Assembly (NCBI GenBank): GCA_032622095.1
Contig: CP136066.1
Span: 205,056,978-205,120,977, forward strand
Source: Siphonodentalium dalli
Lineage: Eukaryota; Mollusca; Scaphopoda; Gadilida; Siphonodentaliidae
Length of the DNA: 64,000 bases
Reading direction: 5' to 3'
This document shows, piece after piece, positions 1 through 11,319 of the stretch. Position numbers and translations under genes: made by a program. The notes under the pieces were generated by a model. That model was not told the DNA's origin and searched no databases. It saw nothing but the letters and a program-made list of their open reading frames with translations. The first letter of the stretch is position 1; every line of letters begins with the position of its first letter.

Positions 1-72
1 ATACCGAAGATATTTTAGGCTGTTGAAGGTTTATTTGGGCGTTTTTGGCCGTTTTGTTGGGTAAAGGGTTAA
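1..72. mobile_element. TTAA-flanked MITE family A, right-end fragment
   Basis: The last 72 bp of family A, cut by the window edge. It ends with TGTTGGGTAAAGGG followed by TTAA and matches the right ends of the full copies at 3387-3850 and 32426-32878. The CCCTTTACCCAACA terminus next to TTAA resembles piggyBac-type elements. Confidence 0.8.
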
Positions 73-754
73 GGTCATATTCGCATGGCACAGCTGCGCA
101 GCCCTGGATTCCCGAAGTTCCAAACGGATATTATATAATTTACTCATGGTCTCAGATACGCGAACCATGCAGGCTCCCCAAGTCACATCGCGAACAGGGT
201 GTTTCGGAATTTTTTTCAGACACGTATATGATACTTTTTTTTTTTACCTTTTGCCATTTTTGGGACAACCCACCCCTCGACCCAATTTTTTTCTCCGTTT
301 TAACAAGTTTTTTCCGACCACATTATACTTATACTGTATGTCTCCTATATATCAACTAAACATATTACAGATTGGTGCATGCATGTGATTAGCCCAGTTT
401 GACATGGCAGTGACTGCATATGCAATTTGTCAGTGCATTTTATGTTCGGAGTGACATAGACCACCCGATAGACCAGGTATTCAGTTATTTTTCAACAGGA
501 AACACCCTATATATACTGTATGTATACTGGCTGTCTAAAGGAAATGCTGATGTAAAATTACATTATCTCTAAGTTTTAATACCAAAAATAGTCGAAAAGA
601 ATTGACGAATTTTGTTTTTGAGATGTGGACAAAATTATTTGATCCCCCTTGACCACCCACCCACCCCCTCACACGTGCTCGGAAAAATGTTTGACCCCCC
701 CCCCCTCCCCGCCGGGAACAAGATTTTACTGTTGTATAGAAGCGATGTCATGCA
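73..754. other. Unassigned intergenic stretch
   Basis: No gene recognised. The ORFs here are short, overlap one another and have low-complexity composition. There is a pyrimidine-rich, C-run segment around 685-712. Confidence 0.5.
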
Positions 755-1076
755 TCTGCAACAACAACAATAACAACAACAACATTTCTTCAAAAGACGC
801 TTTAGTTATCATGCAGAATCGATTAATTGCCAAAAATAATGCTAACCATTGCCAAGTCCAGTATAACATTTTCCAAAACGTGTTATATATCAACCCTTTG
901 CTCAACGCAATTTGGTATCGAGAGTATGTCGGTCGGCTCGTCGAATATTTGCTAGACCGCCAAATATTCCAGACGGTGACAAATAACATATTTCAAATAT
1001 CGATATCTGATAACTGAGCTTTGATGGGTCGAATCAATCGATATCTGATAACTGAGCTTTGATGGGTCGAATCAAA
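755..1076. mobile_element. MITE family C, partial copy
   Basis: Aligns by eye with the interior of the complete copy at 30113-30505. Shared landmarks are the AAC-rich run, GCTTTAGTTATCA, CAGAATCGATTAATT, CAAAACGTGTTATATATCAA and CGAGAGTATGTC. A 38-bp segment ending GATGGGTCGAATCAA is duplicated in tandem at 1000-1075. The left terminus is not clear. Confidence 0.7.
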
Positions 1077-1082
1077 CATGTT

Positions 1083-3390
1083 TTAAAGGCCCACTTAATT
1101 TTTGAATCACCAGATCACATTATATACAACATATTCCATGTTATATACCACCCCCAGATCACATTATATACAACATATTCCATGTTATATACCACCGCCA
1201 GATCACATTATATACAACATATTCCATGTTATATACCACCCCCAGATCACATTATATACAACATATTCCATGTTATATACCACCCCCAGATCACATTATA
1301 TACAACATATTCCATGTTATATACCACCCCCCAGATCACATTATATACAACATATTCCATGTTATATACCACCCCCAGATCACATTGTATACAACATATT
1401 CCATGTTATATACCACCCCCAGATCACATTATATACAACATATTCCATATTATATACCACCCCAGATCACATTATATACAACATATTCCATGTTATATAC
1501 CACCCCCAGATCACATTATATACAACATGTTCCATGTTATATACCACCCCCAGATCACATTATATACAACATATTCCATATTATATAACACCCCAGATCA
1601 CATTATATACAACATATTCCATGTTATATACCACCCCCAGATCACATTATATACAACATATTCCATGTTATATACCACCGCCAGATCACATTATATACAA
1701 CATATTCCATGTTATATACCACCGCCAGATCACATTATATACAACATATTCCATGTTATATACCACCCCCAGATCACATTATATACAACATATTCCATGT
1801 TATATACCACCCCCAGATCACATTATATACAACATATTCCATATTATATAACACCCCAGATCACATTATATACAACATATTCCATGTTATATACCACCCC
1901 CAGATCACATTATATACAACATATTCCATGTTATATACCACCGCCAGATCACATTATATACAACATATTCCATGTTATATACCACCCCCAGATCACATTA
2001 TATACAACATATTCCATATTATATAACACCCCAGATCACATTATATACAACATATTCCATGTTATATACCACCCCCAGATCACATTATATACAACATATT
2101 CCATGTTATATACCACCGCCAGATCACATTATGTACAACATATTCCATGTTATATACCACCCCAGATCACATTATATACAACATATTCCATGTTATATAC
2201 CACCCCCAGATCACATTATATACAACATATTCCATGGTATATACCACCCCAGATCACATTATATACAACATATTCCTTAGTATATACCACCCCAGATCAC
2301 ATTATATACAACATATTCCATGTTATATACCACCCCCAGATCACATTATATACAACATATTCCATGTTATATACCACCCCAGATCACATTATATACAACA
2401 TATTCCATATTATATACCACCACAGATCACATTATATACAACATATTCCATAGTATATACCACCCCCAGATCACATTATATACAACATATTCCATGTTAT
2501 ATACCACCCCAGATCACATTATATACAACATATTCCATGTTATATACCACCCCCCAGATCACATTATATACAACATATTCCATATTATATAACACCCCAG
2601 ATCACATTATATACAACATATTCCATATTATATACCACCCCCAGATCACATTATATACAACATATTCCATGTTATATACCACCCCCAGATCACATTATAT
2701 ACAACATATTCCATAGTATATACCACCCCAGATCACATTATATACAACATATTCCATGTTATATACCACCCCCAGATCACATTATATACAACATATTCCA
2801 TGTTATATACCACCCCCAGATCACATTATATACAACATATTCCATATTATATAACACCCCAGATCACATTATATACAACATATTCCATGTTATATACCAC
2901 CCCCAGATCACATTATATACAACATATTCCATGTTATATACCACCCCCAGATCACATTATATACAACATATTCCATAGTATATACCACCCCCAGATCACA
3001 TTATATACAACATATTCCATATTATATACCATTTGAAAGAGGAAGCTCAAAACAGTATATTATCAACTGATCCGGTTGAATAAACTGGGAACATGTTGTT
3101 TTTGTCGAGGTAACAAGGTGTGTACTATGCTTAATTTTGATCAGGACTGTACTATAAAGTATATTATACTCAATGGAAGGGGAATAACTCTATCTCTTAG
3201 TTTGAATTCTGATGCATTCTGGATTGACAAGGGGTGAGTTTTGGAACGAATCTGTATCACTTGGTGGACAGTCCTATGCCACAGCTGTTTCGTATTCTGG
3301 TGGACTATATATATTTTTGGTTCCTCTTCCAAATGGTATATAATTTTGGAATAATGTTATCTGGGCATTGATAATTAAATGGGCCTTTAA
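1083..3390. mobile_element. Inverted-repeat element family E enclosing a large minisatellite
   Basis: The left end reads TTAA-AGGCCCACTTAATT and the right end AATTAAATGGGCCT-TTAA, a short terminal inverted repeat flanked on both sides by TTAA. Almost all the interior is the 44-copy minisatellite at 1111-3030. The right-hand TTAA also serves as the left flank of the family A MITE at 3387-3850. Only one copy is seen in the window, so the boundaries rest on the terminal symmetry alone. Confidence 0.55.
1111..3030. repeat. Minisatellite, 43-45 bp unit, about 44 copies
   Basis: The unit begins CAGATCACATTATATACAAC and ends with TTATATACCA and a run of three to six C. The C run varies between copies, so the frame drifts and long open frames appear in every phase. 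The longest, 464 codons from 1059, is an artefact of the repeat. Variants such as TTCCATATT and TTCCATAGT recur in blocks, which suggests higher-order amplification. Confidence 0.97.
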
Positions 3391-3850
3391 CCCTTTACCC
3401 AACAGAACGGCCCTGTGCCAATGCATTCTCTTATATATGCGAGTCGACCATATGTCGCCTCGCATATATTAGAGAATGCATTGGCTTAACACATATTAAA
3501 AATGATAAAATTGTCAAAGAATGTAGAAAAATATTATAAAAATTGTTTAAAAATGTAAGAAAAAATTATAAAATTGTTAAAGAATGTAAGAAAAAATGGT
3601 AAAAAGTGTTAAAAAAATATTTTTTTAGGCCAATGCATTCTCTTATATATGCGAGGCGACCTATGGTCGACTCGCATATATAAGAGAATGCATTGGCACA
3701 GGGCATAACTGTAACCATCAAAATGTGGTCGATGAACCGGTTCCAATGATATCCATATTTGTATGGTGTTATTGAGACATACCGAAGATATTTCAGGCTG
3801 TTGAAGCTTTATTTGGGCGTTTTTGACCGGTTTGTTGGGTAAAGGGTTAA
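3387..3850. mobile_element. TTAA-flanked MITE family A, complete copy
   Basis: 464 bp bounded by TTAA on both sides, with termini CCCTTTACCCAACA and TGTTGGGTAAAGGG. It carries two copies of a roughly 70-bp palindrome (about 3416-3484 and 3630-3697) in opposite orientation, separated by an A-rich spacer. No coding capacity. The TTAA target and CCC/GGG ends suggest mobilisation by a piggyBac-type transposase encoded elsewhere. Confidence 0.88.
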
Positions 3851-3918
3851 CCCGAAGCCAAAGAAATAGTAATTTAGGAGCGTTAATTCTGATTATGTAT
3901 CTTTAAGACAGTTTCTAA
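3851..3918. mobile_element. MITE family B/C end fragment
   Basis: Contains GAAGCCAAAGAAATAGTAAT, TTTAGGAGCGTTAATTC and GTATCTTTAA, the same terminal block as at 30440-30505. The rest of the element is missing, apparently replaced by the family E and A insertions to its left. Confidence 0.65.
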
Positions 3919-3973
3919 TATATTGGTAAAAAAAACAACATAGAGCTCACTTTTCACTAAATATAATTTGAAA

Positions 3974-4448
3974 TTAAAGGTACTCAATCCGATCAGGCGC
4001 TCCTAAATTACTATTTCTTTGGCTTCGGGGGTAAAAAATATTTGATTCGAGTCGAGGAACCTACCCTTCAAAGCTCAGAATGATTAGATATCGATGTTTG
4101 AAGTTTGGAGATCTGGGCCAAAAATTATTCAAATCCACGTGCTAAACGGACAAATTGCGGTTGTAACTTAATGTAAGATGGATAACTCTAAAATCAAGTG
4201 GTTATTATTGTTAATAGTAACAACGTTATTTTTGAGTTATCCATCTTACATTAAGTTACAACCGCAATTTGTCCGTTTAGCACGTGAATTTGAATAATAT
4301 TTGGCCCAGATCTCCAAACTTCAAACATCGATATCTAATCATTCTGAGCTTTGAAGGGTAGGTTCCTCGACTCGAATCAAATATTCTTTACCCCCGAAGC
4401 CAAAGAAATAGTAATTTAGGAGCGTCTGATCGGATTGAGTACCTTTAA
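3974..4448. mobile_element. MITE family B, long foldback copy
   Basis: 475 bp bounded by TTAA, with termini AGGTACTCAATCCGATCAG and CTGATCGGATTGAGTACCT. The two arms, each about 215 bp, are nearly perfect inverted repeats around a short loop at GTGGTTATTATTGTTAATAG. Non-coding. Related copies lie at 9110, 26268 and 32941. Confidence 0.9.
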
Positions 4449-4508
4449 AAGTATCAGACTAATTTCAGCTTTTGTTTTCAGTTTGAAATTGCCATCACTA
4501 CATGAAAT

Positions 4509-5065
4509 GTTTATAACTGATAACCCAACACGTCCCTGTGGGATAGACACGAGGTTTATAACTGATAACCCAACACGTCCATGTGGGCTAGACACGAGGT
4601 TTATAACTGATAACCCAACACGTCCCTGTGGGCTAGACACGAGGTTTATAACTGATAACCCAACACGTCCCTGTGGGCTAGACACGAGGTTTATAACTGA
4701 TAACCCAACACGTCCCTGTGGGCTAGACACGAGGTTTATAACTGATAACCCAACACGTCCCTGTGGGCTAGACACGAGGTTTATAACTGATAACCCAACA
4801 CGTCCCTGTGGGGTAGACACGAGGTTTATAACTGATAACCCAACACGTCCCTGTGGGCTAGACACGAGGTTTATAACTGATAACCCAACACGTCCCTGTG
4901 GGCTAGACACGAGGTTTATAACTGATAACCCAACACGTCCCTGTGGGCTAGACACGAGGTTTATAACTGATAACACAACACGTCCCTGTGGGGTAGACAC
5001 GAGGTTTATAACTGATAACCCAACACGCCCCTGTGGGCTAGACACGAGGTTTATAACTGATAACC
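4509..5065. repeat. Minisatellite, 45-bp unit, 12.4 copies
   Basis: Unit GTTTATAACTGATAACCCAA followed by CACGTCCCTGTGGGCTAGAC and ACGAG, with very little variation. Because 45 is a multiple of three, the array is open on both strands (FITDNPTRPCGLDTR on plus, SSPQGRVGLSVINLV on minus). No splice context or family match supports translation. Confidence 0.96.
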
Positions 5066-5152
5066 ATAGCTAAGCACGAAACATCAACTTTGTCTTGTCA
5101 CCACAGCATTACGTATCGGGGTTTAAAATGTTTTTGATTAATGGTTGCCAAT

Positions 5153-5287
5153 AATGTGATGTGTGACAGACGATATTATAATGTGATGTGTGACAGACGA
5201 TATTATAATGTGATGTGTGACATACGATATTATAATGTGATGTGTGACAGACGATATTATAATGTGATGTGTGACAGACGATATTAT
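5153..5287. repeat. Minisatellite, 27-bp unit, 5 copies
   Basis: Five near-identical units of AATGTGATGTGTGACAGACG plus ATATTAT; one copy has CATACG for CAGACG. Confidence 0.95.
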
Positions 5288-5369
5288 GATGTGTTTGCCT
5301 ATCTAATTCCGGTTGACTTCATGTCCTCTGAAGTGATATCGATTCCTATAAGATCGACGTGAGATGTCT

Positions 5370-5895
5370 GTGGTGGTGCCGCCAGTTCCCATTGTTAATC
5401 TACATGGGCAAACCTGGAAATTGTGTGTCTGACATTTTCAGAATGAGGTCCCCAGAGGGTGAATTTAGTGACTAGCCCACATGCAAGCATCACCAAATTC
5501 ACCCTCTGAGAACCTCATTCTGCTTAACCCACAACTGCTGTGTGAGGTCTAGGATCAATTTGAAGTTTCCCATGTGAATTTGGTGATATTCATCCATCAG
5601 TCACCTCGATTATGCATTTTATCTTCTGCAATTTAGGGGATAAAGAAACTGAAAGTAACTAAAAACAATGTTAATTTGATACTATAGATATTTCCCAGAA
5701 GATGAGGCCTAAGCAGAATGAGGTCCACAGAAGGTGAATTTGGTATTGCTAGTCCGCTGTGCGGTGTAGTAACACTAAATTCACCCTCTTGGGACCTCAC
5801 TCTGCAAATGTCAGACACACTGTTTCCAGGCTTGTACATGGGAGAAGAAATTAAGCCGTCTTCCCGTGGGCAAACGTCTGCTACCACCTCAGCCA
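5370..5895. repeat. Inverted-repeat (foldback) element
   Basis: The left side has TACATGGG, CCTGGAAA, GTGTGTCTGACATTTTCAGA and ATGAGGTCC. The right side has the complements GGACCTCACTCTGCAAATG, TCAGACACAC, TTTCCAGG and TACATGGG. Inside, GAGGGTGAATTTAGTG and its complement recur, so smaller hairpins sit within the larger one. No coding capacity. Outer limits are approximate. Confidence 0.65.
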
Positions 5896-7314
5896 GACAC
5901 GTTAATTTTATCTGTCGTGCATACTTATCTCAAGAATGTATGGTATTTACTTTTATATATACTGCCATTGTCATAAATAAAATACCACTAAGTGAAGGCG
6001 CCAAATCGTGAACAGCATGAATCATTGTCAACAACTCGATCGGCCATTTCCGCTTTGCTAGGAAATAACCTCTTCCATAAATGCTACAGTGCAGGGCCCT
6101 GGTAATATGGCAATCACCTGAGTTGAGAAATTATAAGACGATGGCAAACATGACAATGATTGGGATAATGTTGATTATAATGATGACGAGGTATATATGA
6201 CGATGACAAACATGGCAAGATTGCGATAATGTTGATTATAATGATGACGAGGTATATATGACGATGACATTGCTGGATGTTTTTGTTGATGATGTTCGCA
6301 ATGACAATATCGATGCCCATAATGATAGTGATGACGATGATGAAAATGATTAATGTAATGATGGTGATGATGATGATGATGATGATGACGACGAGGTATA
6401 ATGGTGTTGATGCTGATAATGTGATGATGAACGAATAGACGCAGAGCGGGAGGTCGCTGAGCATATCATGTATATAGAATTACCTTCCTTCTATCATTCT
6501 TTTGTATATACACTATTTTCTCAAGATCCTTTAATGTGTATATGGATCAGAGAATTATGCATAATTTTTATTTATTCCACACCCATTGACGTGAGTCACG
6601 TGTATTCAACGGTATCCCAGCCATTGAATACATATTAGTGTATACCTCTAGTGGAATACAAGCCGGAACTATTCTTGTTGACGTTGTCGCCAAGAAAGAT
6701 GACGTATATTACGTCGATCATCCGCTTGCGGTGATCACCCAATAATTACTGATTATTTGTCAGACTTAAATCACAATAAAGGTAGCTATAGTAACAATGA
6801 ATTATGAAGGTGACGTTCGTGGATTGAACTTATCTGACTGAACGGTGTAGAATAAATACAGAACACAAATTGCATCATAATTTAGAATCTGTTATCGAAC
6901 TTGTTGAGGATAGCTGTGAATGGAGTAGAATGTATTCACTGCATGACAAGACAGTCTGCTTCGCGAGATCGGATGTCAATGACATTTTGACAATATTCCC
7001 ACAATAGCGGAACACAACTTATAATACAGAATACAGGCGACAAATTCATAACGCAACATACCCCATCGCAATCGATAGTAGACTTCATCTTCGAGTTTTT
7101 ATCAGTCAACGATATTTATTACGGACTATTCTTTAGCATTTTGTTGTTGTTATAATTATTACTAAATACACGGTGTTGTTGATGATGGTGGTGATGTAAG
7201 TGGCCCCATTGTATATATCCATGTTCTGCATTAATGTGCAGCCACACAACATTCATACCCATCTGTTATCAAAACTCGTTATGGCTATTGCGCTTAAGTG
7301 CAATTCAATTACGC
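5896..7314. other. Unassigned stretch with simple repeats
   Basis: No gene recognised. Around 6140-6395 there is GATGATGAT/GACGATGAC-rich simple sequence, including a twice-repeated block with ATAATGTTGATTATAATGA and CGAGGTATATATGACGATGA. Confidence 0.55.
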
Positions 7315-7504
7315 TTAACCCTTTCAGTGCCAAGTCCGATTTTTGTATCAACCCATATTTCCTTGAGCATTTTTCAAATTTATTGATTATAATAATGTGA
7401 CACATTGATGGAAAGGGCTCTTAGAATTATAATCAATAAATTTGAAAAATGATCAAGGAAATATGGGTTGATACAAAATTCGGACTTGGCACTGAAAGGG
7501 TCAA
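7315..7504. mobile_element. Short TTAA-type MITE family F (hairpin)
   Basis: 190 bp with termini CCCTTTCAGTGCCAAGTCCG and CGGACTTGGCACTGAAAGGG. The left flank is TTAA and the right TCAA, one substitution from TTAA. Arms of about 75 bp pair almost throughout. The ends resemble family A only in the opening CCCTTT. Confidence 0.82.
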
Positions 7505-7680
7505 ATGCAATTGGGTAAAGGTGTGAGTAATCGTGTTTGGATTTTATTTTAGAACTGTCAATTATTTCATTTAGTGCATAATTACGTTACTTACTATACA
7601 ATTATTCCCAAAACACATTCACAATGGGATATACCGTATCACATCAGGTGTTTTAGGTCTACGTAAAATATATGGTACTA

Positions 7681-8123
7681 TAGTTGATGTGCCCGACTTC
7701 GTCCGGGCTATTGATGGATTTCTTTGTGATTGCCTCCGTCTGAGGAGAAAGAAAAAAACTATTGTTCGATCTGTCCAGAAACATGGCTATATGAGCGTAT
7801 ATGAGCGAGGTCAAGGTCAAGGCCAATGACACGGTCGTACGTGAAATTGGACTCGCCCATATTGTTCCCAGTAACAAAGTAGGCATACATACCGAATTTG
7901 AGTCGGATCGGTCGAGTTCCAGAAACATGCCTATATGAGCGTATATGAGCGAGGTCAAGGTCAAGGACACGGTCGCACGTGAAATCGGACCCACCCATAT
8001 TATTCCCATGACCCAATTTGAGTCGGATCGGTCAACCAGTTTCAAAGTCCATAACAAACATACATGTAGACAGGCAGACAGACAGAGAGACAGACATACA
8101 GAAGTTCCAAAATATATAGGAGA
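7681..8123 (-). mobile_element. Non-autonomous Helitron-like element
   Basis: Read on the minus strand it starts TCTCCTATATATTTTGGAAC after an A, runs into a GTCTGTCTG-rich stretch, and ends with the hairpin GCCCGGACGAAGTCGGGC a few bases before CTATAG. The same hairpin and a similar 5' start close and open the units at 47387-49907. The 3' end lacks a clean CTAG, so that boundary is uncertain. Two diverged blocks containing GAGCGTATATGAGCGAGGTC sit inside. The ORFs across it have no family resemblance. Confidence 0.65.
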
Positions 8124-8612
8124 TTATTCAGTCTGGAGTAAACTGCATACCAACATATAAAAAAAAAAAGAACATCAGTATGAATATGAGTGTATATGTT
8201 TACACAGACATGGTATTATTAATTTATTATGCACCCGTACGAAGTTCTATATTTTGCATGTTCTGTGTTAAATCATAGCTTTTGCATTAAACTGATTCAG
8301 GACTGCACGCAACTCTCGTTAACATAGTAACCATGGTAACGGGGATACAAAAAAAACGTCGTGTTAAAACGTACTCGACAGAAACGAAACGCATTTGTCT
8401 GGTGTCAAGCCTCAGGGCTGTCTGGAATATTGCGCGAGGTTTTATGACGGCATCACGGGTGCTTCATGCACTGCTTCTCGGCTTTGCCGCCGTTTCTATA
8501 AATGCTTCGCCGGCAAAAAGTCACACTGCATTTCACTTCCAGTTTGAAGAGTTGTTTTATGTGTATGTTTTTTTTAACCCGTCCATGACTGGAGTGTCCT
8601 GAAATTTTGTGA
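8124..8612. other. Unassigned intergenic stretch
   Basis: Holds an 89-codon open frame at 8333-8602 (+) that I do not recognise and for which there is no splice or neighbour support. Nothing else is visible. Confidence 0.4.
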
Positions 8613-9032
8613 AACCTCTGTGCTAACGCATTCTCGTATAAACCTCTGTGCTAATGCATTCTCGTATAAACCTCTGTGCTAACGCATTCTCGTATAAACC
8701 TCTGTGCTAATGCATTCTCGTATAAACCTCTGTGCTAATGCATTCTCGTATAAACCTCTGTGCTAATGCATTCTCGTATAAACCTCTGTGCTAACGCATT
8801 CTCGTATAAACCTCTGTGCTAATGCATTCTCGTATAAACCTCTGTGCTAATGCATTCTCGTATAAACCTCTGTGCTAATGCATTCTCGTATAAACCTCTG
8901 TGCTAACGCATTCTCGTATAAACCTCTGTGCTAATGCATTCTCGTATAAACCTCTGTGCTAATGTATTCTCGTATAAACCTCTGTGCTAATGTATTCTCG
9001 TATAAACCTCTGTGCTAATGCATTCTCGTATA
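8613..9032. repeat. Minisatellite, 28-bp unit, 15 copies
   Basis: Unit AACCTCTGTGCTAATGCATT plus CTCGTATA, exactly 15 x 28 bp, with C/T variation in CTAA(T/C)G. The unit resembles one arm of the palindromic cassette (CTGTGCCAATGCATTCTCTT), and a degenerate remainder of that cassette follows at 9033-9100. Confidence 0.96.
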
Positions 9033-9100
9033 AATGCGAGTCTTCTATTGGGAGTCTCACATAAAACAAGAGATTACACTGGCCTAACAATGTTTACAAG
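9033..9100. repeat. Degenerate palindromic cassette remnant
   Basis: Holds ATGCGAGTC, GGGAGTCTCA, ACAAGAGATTACACTGGCC and AACAATGTTTAC. The order matches the degenerate cassettes at 40130-40275 and 43255-43405. Confidence 0.55.
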
Positions 9101-9109
9101 TGATTACTA

Positions 9110-9570
9110 TTAAAGGTACTCAATCCGATCAGAGGGTCATATACTACTATTTCTTTGGCTTTGGGGGTAAACACATTTTGATTCGAGTCGAAGCTCAGAG
9201 CGATTAGATATCAATTTTTGAAATCTATTAATTTTCGGAGATCTGTCCCAATCGTTAGGAGAACCACGTGATCAAAACAGACAAATTGCGGCTGTCAGAT
9301 GGATAACTCTAAAATCAAGTGGTTATTATTGTTAATAGTAAGCACTTGATTTTAGAGTTATCCATCTTACACCCGAAAATTTTCTGTTTTGATCACGTGG
9401 TTCTGCTAACTATTGGAACAGATCTCCGAAAATTAATAGATTTAAAAATTCGATATCTAATCACTCTGAGCTCTGATAGGTGGGTTCCTCGACACGAATC
9501 AAATATTTTTTACCCCCAAAGCCAAAGAAATAGTAATATAGGACCCTCTGATCGGATTGAGTACCTTTAA
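9110..9570. mobile_element. MITE family B, complete foldback copy
   Basis: 461 bp, TTAA on both sides, termini AGGTACTCAATCCGATCAG and CTGATCGGATTGAGTACCT, with long inverted arms around a GTTATTATTGTTAATAGTAA centre. Confidence 0.9.
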
Positions 9571-9813
9571 CAATAATAACCACTATATTTTAGAGTTATC
9601 CATATTACCCCGCAATTTGTTTGTTTGAGCTCGAGTTCTCAAGTGGACCACATCTCCAAAATTTAACAAACTTCAAAAATCGATATCTGATCACTCTGAG
9701 CTTTGAAGGGTGGGTACCTCGACTCGAATCAAATATTTTTAGCCCCCCCCCCCCCCCCCCGAAGCCAAAGAAATAGTAATTTAGGGACGCTTAATCGGAT
9801 TGAGTACCTTTAA
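9571..9813. mobile_element. MITE family B, right-half copy
   Basis: Directly abuts the previous copy and matches only the right half of the family, from ATAATAACCACTATATTTTA through an internal C run (about 9743-9760) to GATTGAGTACCT-TTAA. The left arm is absent. Confidence 0.8.
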
Positions 9814-10398
9814 AGGGGTACTGTACGCCATTTTCATTAAATTTCCGGTGACAACAACGATCTAATATCGATAATATATAGAAACATAAGTAATTTGAGT
9901 CGAAGATGTATTCTGTAAACGCTCAGGTTAATAGGCTATCTTAAAATTTAATAATTTAAAAGTTAATAATTTGATAAATTGAATTTATGACTGGAGCCAT
10001 AAAATGGCGTCAATTAAATTACGAATTACCGTAATCAAAAACAGTAATTGAGGGATACTGGATTGTTAAACCGATCCCACACACGATCGCTTAAAATATT
10101 ATGATGATACGGGGAGAACACTCAAGCCACTCACTGACTAGCGATGATACAATAACTTAAATGATTATATGGGACTAGTATGCATATAATATAACTTTTA
10201 TTTGATTCATTTGGTTGAAAACTTTACAAAAATTACTCGACAACGACAATTTGTATTTTTGCATTCCGGTAAATTTGTCATCCGTAACATGACTTCGTAC
10301 TCAACAGACTTTCAAATAATGGAAAAATTGTTACCTTATTCTCCGACTCGGAGACTATAGAAACCAACAACAACATTTGGCGTACAGTACCCCTTTAA
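9810..10398. mobile_element. TTAA-flanked MITE family D, copy 1
   Basis: 589 bp with termini AGGGGTACTGTACGCCA and TGGCGTACAGTACCCCT, TTAA on both sides. The left TTAA is shared with the end of the family B half-copy. A second copy in the opposite orientation lies at 52336-52997. No coding capacity seen. Confidence 0.88.
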
Positions 10399-10634
10399 TA
10401 TCATAGAAACTGAAATAATCATTCATAAAAAAAAATAATAGACATTCCGAAGAGTTCATTATATGATTTATTCAGCTGTTACCCAACTGTTTTTATAATT
10501 ATTTAAACGTTCTGTATTATTTATATACATATCATATCATAAGAATGGTCCCAATAAAAATTACTAAAACATTAAAACAGATTTTCAGGGAGCAGTCGGC
10601 GATACTATACATGTATATTTCGTCCATTTCATGG

Positions 10635-11042
10635 TTAAAGATGCATAATCCGAATTAACGCTCCCAAATTTCTATTTCTTTGTCTTCGGTGGTAAAAACA
10701 AAATCTGATTTGAGTCGAGGAACACACCCATCAATGCTCAGAGATATCAGATATCGATTTTTGAAATCTATTATTTTTCACCACCGGTACTTTTGAGTGG
10801 CCTGGAAAAAAGTCGACGAGCCGACGGTCTCGGACGAAATTGCGGATGAAGATGGATAACTCTAAAATAAAGTGGCTTTCGTTGAACAAAATGTTGATAA
10901 ATAACATGTTTTTGGCAATTTTATACTATAGCTGACTGATAGCATTATGTTTGGACAATTAATCGATTCTGATAACTGGCATTTCAAAAAATGTTGAAAT
11001 ATGATGATATGGGGACCATCGAATCGGATTGAGTACCTTTAA
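10635..11042. mobile_element. MITE family C, copy ending 55 bp before the gene start
   Basis: Bounded by TTAA; starts AGATGCATAATCCGAATTAA and ends ATCGGATTGAGTACCT. The empty TTAA within CCGAATTAACGCTCCC is where the related copy at 24447-25272 carries a nested family A MITE. The right end is 55 bp upstream of the start codon at 11098, so the gene's leader or core promoter may lie in it. Confidence 0.85.
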
Positions 11043-11097
11043 TATTTGGACATGGAATTATAAATCTGATTAATCAAACACGCACATATATACATGC

Positions 11098-11319
11098 ATG
11101 CATGCGATTATTCACAGGTTGGTGCGGCCGCTATACCTCACAGTGGTCATATGCGTGAACGTTCGGGGATATGCCGACTTCCAAATGCTTATTCCAAACG
11201 GTCAAAGAGTACCTGATCCATGTGACCCAAAAAGAACCTGGGCTGGCGTTGGCCACACACAGAGCAAAGGTGCAGGAGTCAGGAATGGCTTCGGAACTGA
11301 TTTCCTGTTGCACGAAAAG
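11098..11319 (+). CDS. Exon 1: signal peptide and first part of temptin-like domain
   Basis: Codes residues 1-74. A basic start (HRLVRP) and hydrophobic LYLTVVICVNV fit a signal peptide cut near RG|YADF. The mature part has ADFQMLIPNGQRVPDPC, GVGHT and RNGFGTDF, the order seen in molluscan temptin. The donor is AAG|GTAATG, phase 0. A possible acceptor (TTCACAG at 11111-11117) inside the signal region means an upstream first exon cannot be excluded. Confidence 0.85.

Noticed and set aside
1059-2716. Long open frames of up to 464 codons over the 43-45 bp repeat
   Set aside because: The frames come from a stop-poor tandem repeat, exist in several phases at once and encode only YIQHIPCYIP-type repeats.
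1111-3030. CRISPR array
   Set aside because: Regular spacing comes from a plain tandem minisatellite with no unique spacers, in a eukaryotic context.
4416-5073. 209- and 212-codon frames on opposite strands
   Set aside because: Both are produced by the 45-bp minisatellite, whose length is a multiple of three; no splice sites, start context or family support.
7659-8057. 132-codon minus-strand ORF
   Set aside because: Lies inside a Helitron-like non-coding element with internal direct repeats; overlapping frames give similar pseudo-peptides.
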